A stretch of 57,178 bases of DNA from Nitrospinota bacterium (GCA_029881495.1 JAOUMJ010000005.1:73042-130219); one strand, 5' to 3'; positions 1 through 9,465 are shown, numbered from the stretch's first letter. Numbers and translations are program-made. Notes: generated by a model from the sequence alone, not told the origin.

Positions 1-1
1 C

Positions 2-118
2 TGCACCCCTCCTCATAGCTTCGCTAAGGAGGGGAAAGGAAGCGGGGACTCCGCTTCGTATGCAGAGGGGAGAGGAAATGAGAATCACGTTTCGAAATCG
101 GGGGAGAGTGAGGGGAGG
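2..118 (+). repeat. Palindrome-rich in-frame insertion in the GT2 gene
   Basis: Two hairpins lie back to back: CCCCTCCT (6-13) pairs with AGGAGGGG (27-34) with TAGC/GCTA inside, and GAAGCGG (39-45) pairs with CCGCTTC (51-57). The peptide encoded here does not resemble any GT2 segment. It looks like a mobile palindromic element tolerated inside a protein loop, comparable in principle to Rickettsia palindromic elements. The assignment is inference. Confidence 0.4.
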
Positions 119-1018
119 TTTTCCATTGAGGTAATAGTTGTGGACGACGCGTCGGAGGACGGCACTGCCGATATTGCCGGAAAGTTTCCGTGCAGAGTCA
201 TCACGTTGCCGGTACATTCCGGCGCGGCAAAGGCGCGCAACGCAGGGGCGTCTCAGGCTAAGGGTGAGATACTCTTCTTTACTGACGCAGATTGCGTTTT
301 TACGCCGGGTCTGCTCGGCCTGATCCTGAACTCTATCAAGGATGTAAATGAGGAAATCGTTCTCGGCGGGACATATACGGAGTTGTCTTACGACCGACGC
401 TTCTTTTCAGATTTTCAATCGCTCTTCATAAACTATTCGGAAACAAAGCATGCCGACAATCCTGACTATGTCGCGTCGCACGCGATGGCGATGCCGGCCC
501 GGCTCTTCAGGGAGCACGGCGGGTTCAGGGATAACCGCTTGCCGATAGTAGAAGATGTGGAATTCAGCCACAGGTTGCGGAGGAGCGGGGCGAGGCTTCG
601 CATAGATCCCGAGATGAAAGTGGGGCATATCTTTAATTTCAATTTATTCAGATCGCTTAAAAACGCCTTCAGGAAAAGCAGGTACTGGGTCGTCTATTCA
701 ATCGGAAACAGGGATCTCTTTGCCGATTCGGGAACAGCTTCAATTGAATTGAAAGCGGATGTCGCCGCGCTAATTCTGTCTTTGTTGCTCCTTGCGCAAG
801 GGGGCTTCGGATATTTAAATTTTATTGCCGCTCTTCAGGCATTGAACATCTATATCAGCAGGGGGATTCTTTCCTCCTTCTTCCGCGCGGGCGGGAAATT
901 GTTCGGTCTTGGCTCCGCGCTATATTATCTGACGCTATATCCTCTCGCCGTTGGAGCCGGAGCTTTTGCCGGGGTGGTAGAATATCTCCTTGGAGAACGG
1001 AGGAGCGCTCAAGGATGA
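2..1018 (+). CDS. Glycosyltransferase family 2, membrane-anchored (5' end outside window)
   Basis: GT-A fold glycosyltransferase expected to move a sugar from a nucleotide-sugar onto a lipid or glycan at the inner membrane. Visible are the second strand IEVIVVDDASEDGT (from about nt 125), the metal-binding TDAD motif (about nt 280) and a VEDVEFSHRL acceptor-side motif (about nt 550). The C-terminal 80 residues hold two or three membrane segments. The frame is open to the window edge, so the start lies upstream; the first methionine-type codon at nt 140 is far too late because the GT-A core has already begun. Residues encoded by nt 2-118 are low-complexity (Gly, Ser, Glu, Lys) and replace the usual short loop before that strand, so they look inserted. 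The stop overlaps the next start by 4 nt (ATGA). Family is firm; substrate unknown. Confidence 0.85.
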   Translation, partial: CTPPHSFAKEGKGSGDSASYAEGRGNENHVSKSGESEGRFSIEVIVVDDASEDGTADIAGKFPCRVITLPVHSGAAKARNAGASQAKGEILFFTDADCVFTPGLLGLILNSIKDVNEEIVLGGTYTELSYDRRFFSDFQSLFINYSETKHADNPDYVASHAMAMPARLFREHGGFRDNRLPIVEDVEFSHRLRRSGARLRIDPEMKVGHIFNFNLFRSLKNAFRKSRYWVVYSIGNRDLFADSGTASIELKADVAALILSLLLLAQGGFGYLNFIAALQALNIYISRGILSSFFRAGGKLFGLGSALYYLTLYPLAVGAGAFAGVVEYLLGERRSAQG

Positions 1019-2190
1019 AATATTCACCATTCCGGCATATGAGCTCGGTGATCTGGAAGCGAAGGCCGATCCAGTTTACCTTTTTCGTCACGAGGAGATG
1101 CAACGCTGAATGCGGCCACTGCTTTTATCTCTCAAAGGGGAGGAGGGGCAGCATGAAGGAGGAGACTCGCCGCGGCGAGTTTCATTTGCGCTCTGCCAAT
1201 GTGGAATACTCTGTTTCGCGTGGCGAAGATGATCCTTCAAGACAAGAAAACGGTAACGAGTTGTCGCTCGCAGAAATCGAAAAAATATCGTCGTCACTTG
1301 GCTCACTCCTCTGGCTGGCGTTTTCCGGCGGTGAAATATTCCTGCGGAGCGATATCGCGGAGATAGCAAAGATATTTTACAGGGAGAACAGGCCGACATT
1401 CATTCTTCTGCCGACGAACGGTCTTTTGCCGGAAGTGATAGCCGAAAAGACGGAGGAGATTCTCCGCGCCTGTGAAAAGAGCAATATCGTGGTGAAACTT
1501 TCCATCGACGGTATTGGAGAGGAGAACGATGCGCTCCGCGGCGTGAAAGGGGCGTTCGAAAAAACATTAATGACATGCGAGATGCTTGCGAAACTTCAGG
1601 AGAGGTACAGAAACATCGATCTGGGTGTGAACACGGTATTTACCTCCGCGAATCAGGAGAGGATGGGGGATATCCTCGATTTCGTAAAAGGCATGAAAGG
1701 GGTGCGAACCCATACCGTTTCGCTCGCAAGGGGCGATCTCTCCGATGAATCGCTGAAAAATGTCGACCTCGAAAAATATAATGAAACCATAGGGAAGCTG
1801 GAGTTTTCGCACAAGAACGAGAAGCGCGGCGTGTACGGTTTCAGCGGAGCAAGGCTTAAGACCGCGCAGGATATCGTACAGCGTAGGCTGATCTACGCCA
1901 CAGCGAAGGAGAAGGTGAAGCATACGGAATGCTACGCCGGAAAACTTACCGCAGTGCTTACGGAAACTGGAGACGTATATCCTTGCGAATCGTTCAATAG
2001 CAGGATTGGGAACGTGCGCGAGAGCGGATATGACATCAGGAAAATGCTCAATGGTCCAAAGGGTAGGGAGATCGTCGCCGAGATAGGGGAGAAGGGCTGT
2101 TTCTGCACGCATGAGTGCTATACGATGATGAACACCCTTTTTAATCCCGCATCCTACCCGGCGCTTGCACGGGAATATATGCAGATCTAA
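1015..2190 (+). CDS. Radical SAM/SPASM-type protein
   Basis: Radical SAM enzyme with the [4Fe-4S] motif CNAECGHC (Cys 29, 33, 36), the GGE-like motif FSGGEIFLR, and a cysteine-rich C-terminus (ECYAG, VYPCESFNSRIGN, GCFCTHEC) of the SPASM/twitch kind that binds auxiliary clusters. Such proteins modify peptides or small molecules; standing between two glycosyltransferases it probably acts on a surface-glycan or lipid precursor, which is inference. Residues 41-80 (nt 1135-1254) look inserted: relatives normally run from CxxCFYLS straight to NELSLEEIEKIS. That segment contains a perfect 16-bp palindrome. It overlaps the upstream gene by 4 nt, so the two are probably translated together. Confidence 0.85.
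   Translation: MKYSPFRHMSSVIWKRRPIQFTFFVTRRCNAECGHCFYLSKGRRGSMKEETRRGEFHLRSANVEYSVSRGEDDPSRQENGNELSLAEIEKISSSLGSLLWLAFSGGEIFLRSDIAEIAKIFYRENRPTFILLPTNGLLPEVIAEKTEEILRACEKSNIVVKLSIDGIGEENDALRGVKGAFEKTLMTCEMLAKLQERYRNIDLGVNTVFTSANQERMGDILDFVKGMKGVRTHTVSLARGDLSDESLKNVDLEKYNETIGKLEFSHKNEKRGVYGFSGARLKTAQDIVQRRLIYATAKEKVKHTECYAGKLTAVLTETGDVYPCESFNSRIGNVRESGYDIRKMLNGPKGREIVAEIGEKGCFCTHECYTMMNTLFNPASYPALAREYMQI
1135..1254 (+). repeat. Palindrome-bearing in-frame insertion in the radical SAM gene
   Basis: Contains the perfect palindrome ACTCGCCGCGGCGAGT (1165-1180) and a shorter TTCGC/GCGAA hairpin near 1217. The encoded stretch is charged and low-complexity and falls between the iron-sulfur motif and the next helix. 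It resembles the insertion at the start of the preceding gene in character, though not clearly in sequence. Confidence 0.4.
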
Positions 2191-2231
2191 CAGCGGGCGA
2201 TTTCGGAGTGGAAGCAGAGGGGATTGGCAGG

Positions 2232-3905
2232 ATGAAACTAAAATCAGATGACAAGATCGTTCTATCGGCGATCCTCATAATAGTGTCGGTATTTATTCAG
2301 TTCATCTTCAGGAGATTCGACGATAACACCCTGGCTCGATGGGGATGGGTATTCTACGGCGCGGAAATGGGGGAGGTATATCTATTTTTAGTACTTGCTC
2401 TTGCCGTGGCGTTTATGGTTTCAAAGCTGGAATCTCCCGGCAGATATCCGCGCACTTTTCTGTTTGCACTCTCATTTTTTGCCGCTGTGCCGGCTATGGG
2501 GATGCCTGAAATCATCTTGGACGCGGGGAGGTATTTTCTTGAAGCAAAGCACCTGGAGATGTATGGGGCCGGATATTTTTTAAGCGAATGGGGGGGCGGA
2601 ATACCTGTATGGACAGATATGCCTCTTGTCCCGATGATATACGGTTTGCTTTTCAGTCTGTTCGGGGAAGAGAGAATATATGTTCAGCTTTTCAACATGG
2701 TTCTCTTCTCATCGACTGTCGTAATTACATTTCTTATTGGAAAGGAGCTTTGGGACGAGGAGCGGGGTTTTTACGCAGGCCTGTTTCTGCTAGCTATTCC
2801 CTATCTCCTTACGCAGGTTCCGCTGATGATGGTGGATATCCCGACGATGTTCATGACCACCGCTTCATACTACGTTTTTATCATCGCGGTTCGAGAGGGG
2901 AGCACACAATATCTTTTGTTGTCGCCTTTTATGATATTTCTAGCTGTGTTGACGAAATACTCCGCGATACTCCTCCTTGCCCCTTTGCCTGCACTCGCCT
3001 TTGTTATAAGCGACCATGAGGCAAAAGTTGTGCTTAAAAGGGTGGCCCTGGTATCTGCCGCTCTTCTCCTGTTGGCATCTCTTGCCGTTCTCGGTATGGG
3101 GGAGACGATATTAAAGCAGGCAAGACTGTTCATGGAGTATCAGGCTCCAAGGCTCGATTCTTGGGGAGAGAGCCATGTATCAACCTTCCTTTTTCAGGTT
3201 TCCCCCTTTCTTGCGATATTTTCCCTGATAGGCGCCTATACATCCTATAGGGAAAGGGATAAAAAGTTTCTTGTCGTTCTCTGGATAGCAGTGATCGCGT
3301 TCCTGCTGGAACTAAAAAGGATACGGTATCTGCTCCCTCTTTTTCCGATGCTTGCCTTGGCGGCTTCCTGTGGAGTGTGCAGCCTGGGGGAGAGAGAAGT
3401 GAGGCGGTTTGCCGGATTTGGGATAGTGTCCGTTTCGCTGGCCATTTTTTACCTGCTATATCTTCCGTTCCTCGGGTCGATAAGCACAGCCAATATAAAG
3501 GATGCTGGGGAATTTATCGATACGCTTAAATGCGGTTCGGTAGGCGTTTATATATTGCCGCAAAAAAATTCCAAGGCTAATACGGAGATAGCAATACCGC
3601 TTCTCGACATATTCAGCGATAAGGAGATGGTAAATATTCCGAACATGGAGATGAGGGCCGATGATGAAGCTCAGGCATCGTCACTGAGGTTCACCTGGGC
3701 GCCCGACTGGGGGAAGTTCGCAAGGAGGATCTCTCCTGATGAAAAACTTCCAATAGCCGTTGTATCGAGCGAAAAACTTATTGAGGCGCCTATAGAAATT
3801 ATTAATAACCTCGAAGAGCATGGGACTTTGGCTCTTTTCGAAAAGTCGACAAATGCTTTTAAATTTAAAACATATGTGACCATTTTCGGGAAAGAGTGTT
3901 CTTGA
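2232..3905 (+). CDS. GT-C membrane glycosyltransferase (PMT/ArnT-like, GT39/83 type)
   Basis: About 557 residues with roughly ten hydrophobic helices and a C-terminal periplasmic domain of about 130 residues. This is the layout of dolichyl/undecaprenyl-phosphate-sugar transferases of the PMT_2 superfamily, which glycosylate lipid A, proteins or glycans on the periplasmic side. The acidic DMP motif in the first loop (PVWTDMPLVPMIYGLLFSLF) and the MMVDIPTMF segment fit that family. I place the start at the ATG at 2232, which has a purine-rich AGAGGGG shortly upstream; a GTG at 2208 in the same frame is possible. Substrate not predictable. Confidence 0.8.
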   Translation: MKLKSDDKIVLSAILIIVSVFIQFIFRRFDDNTLARWGWVFYGAEMGEVYLFLVLALAVAFMVSKLESPGRYPRTFLFALSFFAAVPAMGMPEIILDAGRYFLEAKHLEMYGAGYFLSEWGGGIPVWTDMPLVPMIYGLLFSLFGEERIYVQLFNMVLFSSTVVITFLIGKELWDEERGFYAGLFLLAIPYLLTQVPLMMVDIPTMFMTTASYYVFIIAVREGSTQYLLLSPFMIFLAVLTKYSAILLLAPLPALAFVISDHEAKVVLKRVALVSAALLLLASLAVLGMGETILKQARLFMEYQAPRLDSWGESHVSTFLFQVSPFLAIFSLIGAYTSYRERDKKFLVVLWIAVIAFLLELKRIRYLLPLFPMLALAASCGVCSLGEREVRRFAGFGIVSVSLAIFYLLYLPFLGSISTANIKDAGEFIDTLKCGSVGVYILPQKNSKANTEIAIPLLDIFSDKEMVNIPNMEMRADDEAQASSLRFTWAPDWGKFARRISPDEKLPIAVVSSEKLIEAPIEIINNLEEHGTLALFEKSTNAFKFKTYVTIFGKECS

Positions 3906-4145
3906 GTGAGGAAAAATATAAGATGATTGGATAACCCCGGCAGATATTTCCTTCATCGGGAAATATAAAACATGGTATTCTGATACCGCAAACAGGGGAT
4001 GTTGAATAGTCGATTGCCTGAAATGCGAATCGTGTTCCAGCTTGCTGAATACGAAATAGAGCAGGAACGACATTGGCGTTTACACTGGGTTTTTTCAAGT
4101 GGGGCTCATTTGCGCGACTCAAATAATGCGGAGGGAAGATAACAG

Positions 4146-5564
4146 GTGGACGAAAGCATAAGAAGAAAATGGATAATCGTCATCCTCTCCATTTTTTCAA
4201 TAGGGAGTGTGATCGCTCTTTTATATGACGAGTACAACATGTATTTCGTCGCCTACATATGGTTCGGCTTCATATACGGGATGTGCCTGCAATACGGCAG
4301 ATTTTGCTTTTCATCAGCGTTTCGCGACCTTTTTGCGGTAGGGGTGCCGCGAATGGTGGTTGGCATTATGATCGCCACGATACTTTTCAGTTTCGTGTCA
4401 TCATTCGTGATGGCCTCCGGGATGAGCGGTTTCCACTCCGCGCCTTTCGGGATCCATTCCATAATTGCTGGGCTGATTTTCGGTGTCGGGATGGTTCTTG
4501 CCGGCGGTTGCGCCTCCGGCTCGCTCTACAAGACGGGTGAGGGGAATGGAACCTCCCTGCTGGTTGTGATTTCACTCGCGACGACTCTCGCGATTTTCGT
4601 CGACATTGGAGGTTTTGCAAATTATTTCGTTCCAAAAAAATGGGCCGAGTCGGCCTTGACCAAGAACCTTCCAGATTCAATTACTGTAAACGATGGATGG
4701 ATAGATCAATTCCTTGCCGGTCATATCTGGAATCTTCCCACAACCAGGATCTCAAAAATGCTGGGGATGGATAGTGAAAGTTTTTCAGGTGTATTCTTTG
4801 GAGATTTCCTGATAGGGACAACCGTTCCGGCAGTTCTTCTCCTTATCATCGTCTATTATTTCTGGGCCAGGAAACAGCACCTGAAGAAGGTTAAGAAGGA
4901 GAGGGGGGCTGAGCCGGTCCTCAGAGACGACATTCAAGGCTTTTGGACTATGGTTATCTCATCTAAAAGGACCTCGATTGCGGGTTTGGTGCTCGGAGTG
5001 ACAGCTGGACTTCATATATATGTAATGCAGGGGTTGCGAGTAAAATTCGGCATAGACAACGGCGGAACCCTGCTAAAAAAAATGGGATGGGATTCGGGGT
5101 TGTCGATCAATGGCACGGTATTCGACCCCGGCTACTGGTATGTGACCTCACAGGAGGGGCAGTGGGCGGCATGGGTAATGGACAAACTTGGAATAAATGT
5201 GATGGACAACATATTTTTCGGATATGTGAACGGCATACCGAATCCTCTCGTGAACGGGCCGGGGTGGATGTCGATCGCCCTTATTTTCGGCGCGGCTGTC
5301 ATTGCCCTTATCAATAATGAATTCAAGCTGAAAATGCCTACAAGAGAACTAGCTGTATGGGCCATACTCGGAGGTTTTCTCATGGGTGTCGGCTCCAGGA
5401 TAGGGCTTGGATGCAACGTAGGAGCGTTTTTCGTAAGGACTGCAAACGGCGATCCCAACGGCTGGTTCTTCGGCATTGGGATGATAGGCGGAGCATATAT
5501 CGGAGTCAAATTCTTTGCATGGTGGACGGAACGGCAGATGGCGAAGGAGATGGCCGCTTTTTAA
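4146..5564 (+). CDS. YeeE/YedE-family sulfur-compound transporter (TsuA-like)
   Basis: Integral membrane protein with two repeated halves, typical of the YeeE/YedE (sulf_transp) family, whose characterised member TsuA imports thiosulfate. Conserved cysteines thought to relay thiosulfate by hydrogen bonding are visible in GRFCFSSAF, AGGCASGSLYK and GLGCNVGAFF. At 472 residues it is longer than bacterial TsuA (about 350); the extra length is a loop between the halves that includes two tryptophan-rich segments. Start is GTG, preceded by GGAGGGAAG. The next gene is a TusA carrier 33 nt downstream, a pairing well known for this transporter, so imported or exported sulfane sulfur is probably handed to TusA. 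Confidence 0.9.
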   Translation: MDESIRRKWIIVILSIFSIGSVIALLYDEYNMYFVAYIWFGFIYGMCLQYGRFCFSSAFRDLFAVGVPRMVVGIMIATILFSFVSSFVMASGMSGFHSAPFGIHSIIAGLIFGVGMVLAGGCASGSLYKTGEGNGTSLLVVISLATTLAIFVDIGGFANYFVPKKWAESALTKNLPDSITVNDGWIDQFLAGHIWNLPTTRISKMLGMDSESFSGVFFGDFLIGTTVPAVLLLIIVYYFWARKQHLKKVKKERGAEPVLRDDIQGFWTMVISSKRTSIAGLVLGVTAGLHIYVMQGLRVKFGIDNGGTLLKKMGWDSGLSINGTVFDPGYWYVTSQEGQWAAWVMDKLGINVMDNIFFGYVNGIPNPLVNGPGWMSIALIFGAAVIALINNEFKLKMPTRELAVWAILGGFLMGVGSRIGLGCNVGAFFVRTANGDPNGWFFGIGMIGGAYIGVKFFAWWTERQMAKEMAAF

Positions 5565-5597
5565 TGAAATAAACGGATAATATAGGAGGGATACAAA

Positions 5598-5855
5598 ATG
5601 GCGATGACGTTTGAAAAGAAAGGCGATGGGTTGTACGAACTCAATGTTCAGGGATTCGTATGCCCGCATCCGCAGTTATACACAAAAAAATCGCTGGAAA
5701 AGGTGAATCCCGGCGATGTCATAAATGTGATATTCGATAATCCCTCCTCAGGAGAATCGATCGCTTCAATGTGTGAATCACAGGGGAACGAAATTATCGA
5801 GAAAAAGGAAGAGGGCGGGAAACTGATTTGGTCAATAAAGAAATCAGAGGATTGA
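5598..5855 (+). CDS. TusA/SirA-like sulfur carrier protein
   Basis: 85-residue protein with the TusA signature GFVCPHPQLYTKK; the cysteine of the CPxP motif carries persulfide sulfur. TusA proteins pass sulfur between rhodaneses, DsrE-type proteins and biosynthetic or oxidation enzymes in the cytoplasm. It has a strong ribosome site (TAGGAGGGATACAAA) and follows the YeeE/YedE transporter, the usual partner. DsrE-like and rhodanese genes 5-10 kb downstream are plausible further partners. Confidence 0.93.
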   Translation: MAMTFEKKGDGLYELNVQGFVCPHPQLYTKKSLEKVNPGDVINVIFDNPSSGESIASMCESQGNEIIEKKEEGGKLIWSIKKSED

Positions 5856-5883
5856 TTTCCTCAGAATATTGCCGGGAGAATAT

Positions 5884-6015
5884 ATGAGCAGAGATCTCTG
5901 GATCGTAATTATTATCGTTATGGCATTTTTAGGTTTCCTGCTTGGATACAGTTCGTCCGCGTTTGTGTCCGGTACTGATGCGGGGCACAAGGTTGAATCA
6001 TCCGGTTATAAATAA
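5884..6015 (+). CDS. 43-residue single-span membrane protein
   Basis: Short gene starting ATG with GGGAGAA just upstream, 28 nt after the TusA gene. The peptide starts MSRDLW, has one hydrophobic helix (IVIIIVMAFLGFLLGYSSSAF) and a polar tail. No family recognised. Its place right after transporter and carrier suggests a small accessory subunit of the transporter, which is inference. No signal-peptidase site is evident, so it probably stays anchored. Confidence 0.6.
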   Translation: MSRDLWIVIIIVMAFLGFLLGYSSSAFVSGTDAGHKVESSGYK

Positions 6016-6082
6016 TCACTCGGCATGACAGAAGCGCTCAGAACCGGAGAGGCTTGCTGAATGGATACTTTACGGTTTTAAC

Positions 6083-7462
6083 ATGAATATAATTCTTGGC
6101 GGGGGTCTTGCCGGGCTTTCCGCCGCCCACCTCCTTTCGAAATCATCAGCCAATATTACCCTGTTCGAAGAGGGTGAAACCGTTGGCGGCCTCGCGAGAA
6201 CCATTGAGCATAACCGGTTCAGATTCGACCTCGGCGGACACAGGTTTATAACACGAAACAAGAGGATCATGGATTTCGTATCGTCGATCCTGAATGACAG
6301 CTATCTGACGGTCCCGAGGAAAAGCAGTATATACATGTTCGGGAAATATTTCGACTACCCCCTTAGGCCGGCAAATGCGGTGTTCGGTCTCGGTTTGCGT
6401 ACAACATTACAAATTCTCGGTGACTACATCGCCGCCACGGCAATGAACGGTATCGCGCCAAAAGAGATAAGATCGCTTGAAGATTGGGTTGTAAGCAGAT
6501 TCGGGCGGAAGATGTTCAACCTCTATTTCAAGGGATACAGCGAAAAGGTTTGGGGGATAGAGAGTAGCAGGATAAGCCAGGAGTGGGTATCGCAGAGGAT
6601 AAAAGGGCTTTCCATGTGGTCGGCCCTCAAGAACGCATTCTTCAAGTTTTCAGGGGGCGACATAGATACTCTTGCCGACTCTTTCATCTATCCTGAAACG
6701 GGGATCGGGGAGATATCGGATAATCTCATGCGGTCGCTTGGAAACGGTAACGCCGTATTTTCAGGCGCGAGGGTGGAGAAGGTGTTCCACGAAAATTTCA
6801 CCGTAAAGTACGTTAAAGTAAGAACCGCAAGCGATACGATTGAAGCGGAAGGGGGGGATTTTGTTTCCACAATCCCGCTTACCGAGCTTTTAGGGATGCT
6901 GGATCCCGCTCCGCCGGAGGATATTCTTGTTTCCGCGAAGAGGCTTAAATTCAGGGATCTTATAGTTGCGGCGGTGATGCTGGAGAAGCCCGCTGTCAGC
7001 GACCTCACATGGCTCTATCTTCCTGAGAAGGACGTGAAGATAGGAAGGATCCACGAACCTAACAACTGGAGCCGCGCGATGTCCCCTGCCGGATTCACCA
7101 GCATAGTTGCAGAGTATTTCTGCAACAGGGATGAACCTCTCTGGAAGGAAAGGGATGAAACGATCGCGGAGAATACAGCCGACCTGCTTGAGAAACTCAA
7201 TTTCATTTCGAAGAGGGAAGTTGCAGGAAGCAAGGTTGTAAGAGTGCCTTACGCCTATCCTATTTTGGATGTCGGGTACAGGGAGAGCTATGATAGGGTC
7301 ATGCGATACCTCGGCTGTTTCTCAAATCTTCACCTCGCGGGGAGAGGGGGGACCTTCCGGTATCTAAATATGGATAGCGCAATAGAGTCGGGACTGATAG
7401 CGGCTGAAACAATATTGGATAGAGGGCCGCGCGTAAAGGAAGAATCCCTTTTGCCGGTATAG
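6083..7462 (+). CDS. FAD-dependent oxidoreductase, UDP-galactopyranose-mutase/amine-oxidase-like
   Basis: Begins with an FAD Rossmann motif, NIILGGGLAGLSAAHLL, followed by the second FAD-binding signature EEGETVGGLARTI and the FDLGGHRFI segment shared by protoporphyrinogen oxidases, UDP-galactopyranose mutases and relatives. The FDYPLRPANA segment is typical of the subgroup found in polysaccharide and lipid gene clusters. 459 residues is normal. It probably catalyses redox rearrangement of a nucleotide sugar or isoprenoid-linked precursor in the cytoplasm; exact substrate unknown. The next gene starts 7 nt after its stop, so they are likely co-transcribed. Confidence 0.8.
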   Translation: MNIILGGGLAGLSAAHLLSKSSANITLFEEGETVGGLARTIEHNRFRFDLGGHRFITRNKRIMDFVSSILNDSYLTVPRKSSIYMFGKYFDYPLRPANAVFGLGLRTTLQILGDYIAATAMNGIAPKEIRSLEDWVVSRFGRKMFNLYFKGYSEKVWGIESSRISQEWVSQRIKGLSMWSALKNAFFKFSGGDIDTLADSFIYPETGIGEISDNLMRSLGNGNAVFSGARVEKVFHENFTVKYVKVRTASDTIEAEGGDFVSTIPLTELLGMLDPAPPEDILVSAKRLKFRDLIVAAVMLEKPAVSDLTWLYLPEKDVKIGRIHEPNNWSRAMSPAGFTSIVAEYFCNRDEPLWKERDETIAENTADLLEKLNFISKREVAGSKVVRVPYAYPILDVGYRESYDRVMRYLGCFSNLHLAGRGGTFRYLNMDSAIESGLIAAETILDRGPRVKEESLLPV

Positions 7463-7469
7463 ATGAATA

Positions 7470-8924
7470 ATGAAATGTGCCCTGGTAATACCCCCCTGGC
7501 AACCCGGCGATATTTTCCCGGAGAAAACCGCATCATCCCAGATTAACTACTGGCAGCCACTCGGGACCCTGTATGTAGGGGCCGTTCTGAAAAACGCGGG
7601 GCATGATGTGGTCTTCCTGAATGGGGCGTTCCTCTCGAATGAAGAGATTCTCGAAAAACTGCATCAATTCAAACCCGGTTTCGCCGGAATATATTCCACA
7701 GCCTTTGGGTGGAAAGGGGCGGTGCGCCTCGCTTCCGATATCAGGAAAAGAACCAGCAACGTCTTTATCACTGCCGGAGGGCCTTACCCGTCCGCGGCAA
7801 AAGGGGGAGCGTTAAATGGTGCGGAGGATATCGACGCCGTTGTGACAGGTGAAGGGGAAGTGACAGTTCCGGAACTGGTGAAGAGGCTTGAAAAGGGGGA
7901 GAGCCTCGCAGGATTGGAAGGGGTTATTTACAGGGAGAGTGGGGAGATAGTCAGCAACAACGAACGGAAACTGATAGACGACCTGGATTCCATCCCTTTT
8001 CCGGCCCGGGAACTGCTTGGCGATTTCGAAAAATATCTCCCGGCCCCCGCGACATACAGAAGGAAGCCGGTAGCGGTGATGATGACGTCAAGAGGGTGCG
8101 ACAGAAAGTGCATTTTCTGTTTCCAGTTCGACAGGGAGAGGAAGAGCGGCATCAGGTACAGGAGCGTTGAGAATGTCATGGAGGAGATTGAGTCGTGTCT
8201 CAGGGCGGGGTACAGGGAGATAAAGTTCATCGACGATACCTTCACATCAGATTACGACAGGGCTATGCGGATAGCATCGGAGATAAAGCGAAGGAAGCTT
8301 GATTTCACTTGGTTTGCCTCGGCAATAGTCAACCAGGTGGATAAACCGCTTCTCAAGGCTTTCAAGGAAGCGGGGTGCTGGGCAATACTCTTTGGGGCTG
8401 AAAGCGGGGTTCAGGCGAATCTGAATACTCTCAGGAAAGGGACCACCGTAGAACAGGTCAGAAAAGGGGTCAGGGAAGCAAAAGAGGCCGGTTTAAAGGT
8501 ATTTACCCCGTTTTTAATAGGAATTCCCGGGGAAACAAGGGAAAACCTCCAGAAAACGATAGATTTCACTCTCGAAATAGACCCTGATGTGGTCAATTTC
8601 CACTACCTCACACCATTTCCGGGGACGGAACTGCACGACAACATCGCGAAATACGGCTCCATGTCGGACGACCTTACGGAGTACACCTATCAGGGGGGGG
8701 CGTTTGTCCCGCACTCCATGAGCAGGGGGGAGATGGCCGAGATGCGAAACCTTGCTTTCAGGAAGTTCTATACAAGGCCGAGGTTCCTATTTCGCAGGAC
8801 GCTTGGACTCCGTTCAGCCGACGATCTGAAAGCGGCCTTTAGTGGACTGAAAAGTCTCTTTTGGATACTGAAGGAGAAAGCCCTGTTCAGGCGGAAAAAG
8901 GAAAAGCTTTCAGGAAGCTGGTAG
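7470..8924 (+). CDS. B12-binding-domain radical SAM protein
   Basis: N-terminal cobalamin-binding-type domain (residues 1-150, with GTLYVGAVLKNAGHDVVFL and the TGEGEVTVPEL segment), then a radical SAM core with CDRKCIFC (cluster cysteines near 210-217) and KFIDDTFTSD, then an Elp3/MiaB-like C-terminal part. Class-B type enzymes of this kind methylate or rearrange unactivated carbons in lipids, hopanoids, pigments or natural products. The neighbouring flavoprotein and glycosyltransferases point to a lipid or glycan substrate; inference only. Basic C-terminus. Confidence 0.85.
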   Translation: MKCALVIPPWQPGDIFPEKTASSQINYWQPLGTLYVGAVLKNAGHDVVFLNGAFLSNEEILEKLHQFKPGFAGIYSTAFGWKGAVRLASDIRKRTSNVFITAGGPYPSAAKGGALNGAEDIDAVVTGEGEVTVPELVKRLEKGESLAGLEGVIYRESGEIVSNNERKLIDDLDSIPFPARELLGDFEKYLPAPATYRRKPVAVMMTSRGCDRKCIFCFQFDRERKSGIRYRSVENVMEEIESCLRAGYREIKFIDDTFTSDYDRAMRIASEIKRRKLDFTWFASAIVNQVDKPLLKAFKEAGCWAILFGAESGVQANLNTLRKGTTVEQVRKGVREAKEAGLKVFTPFLIGIPGETRENLQKTIDFTLEIDPDVVNFHYLTPFPGTELHDNIAKYGSMSDDLTEYTYQGGAFVPHSMSRGEMAEMRNLAFRKFYTRPRFLFRRTLGLRSADDLKAAFSGLKSLFWILKEKALFRRKKEKLSGSW

Positions 8925-9041
8925 ATCGGCTGCATCCTTCTGTATGTAATAACAATACCCAGATATCCAGAATCACAAATTTCCCGAATATTGGCGATCC
9001 CTTGAGTTAGGCCCCTTGCCGGGAAAACCGTAATGAAGCGG

Positions 9042-9200
9042 TCAGTATCCGCCAGTGTCTGTAGTGGTATTCGTCGATGTGTTAGTGGATGTGGCCGTGT
9101 AGGTCTTATCCTCGTATTCGCTTCCACAGGAAAAGAGGACAAGTGCGACAATGCCTGTAACGGAGATGAATTTAAAAATATCAGAAAAGATACTCTTCAT
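9042..9200 (-). CDS. Small lipoprotein, 52 residues
   Basis: Reading the minus strand from ATG at 9200 gives a 52-residue protein: basic start, hydrophobic core, lipobox-like LFSC at residue 23-26, then a Thr/Ser/Asn-rich tail (repeated TxT, TNT) ending GGY. The C-x-x-E-D-K-T linker is like those of the two larger lipoproteins at 9466 and 15132. No function can be named. The ribosome site is weak (AGGA 11 nt before the start). Confidence 0.55.
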   Translation of the reverse strand: MKSIFSDIFKFISVTGIVALVLFSCGSEYEDKTYTATSTNTSTNTTTDTGGY

Positions 9201-9465
9201 TATTTTTTGCGCATCCTAATCAGTTTTTATTCAAAATTAAAATTCACTTATCAATATAATATAACATAGCCAAAATGAGCCGTCATCGAAAAAATACGAT
9301 TTAACTATTTCATTTTCGCGATAGAGGCCGACTCTAAAAGAATATTTAATGCAAACATAAATATAATTGTCAGTTGTTTGCCGGTTGGTGTTTGTGTAGG
9401 ATACGGTTTAATGGTGCAATTAGGTGTTTTACAGGTGTACTTAAAACAGAGAGGGAGGGTTTAAA

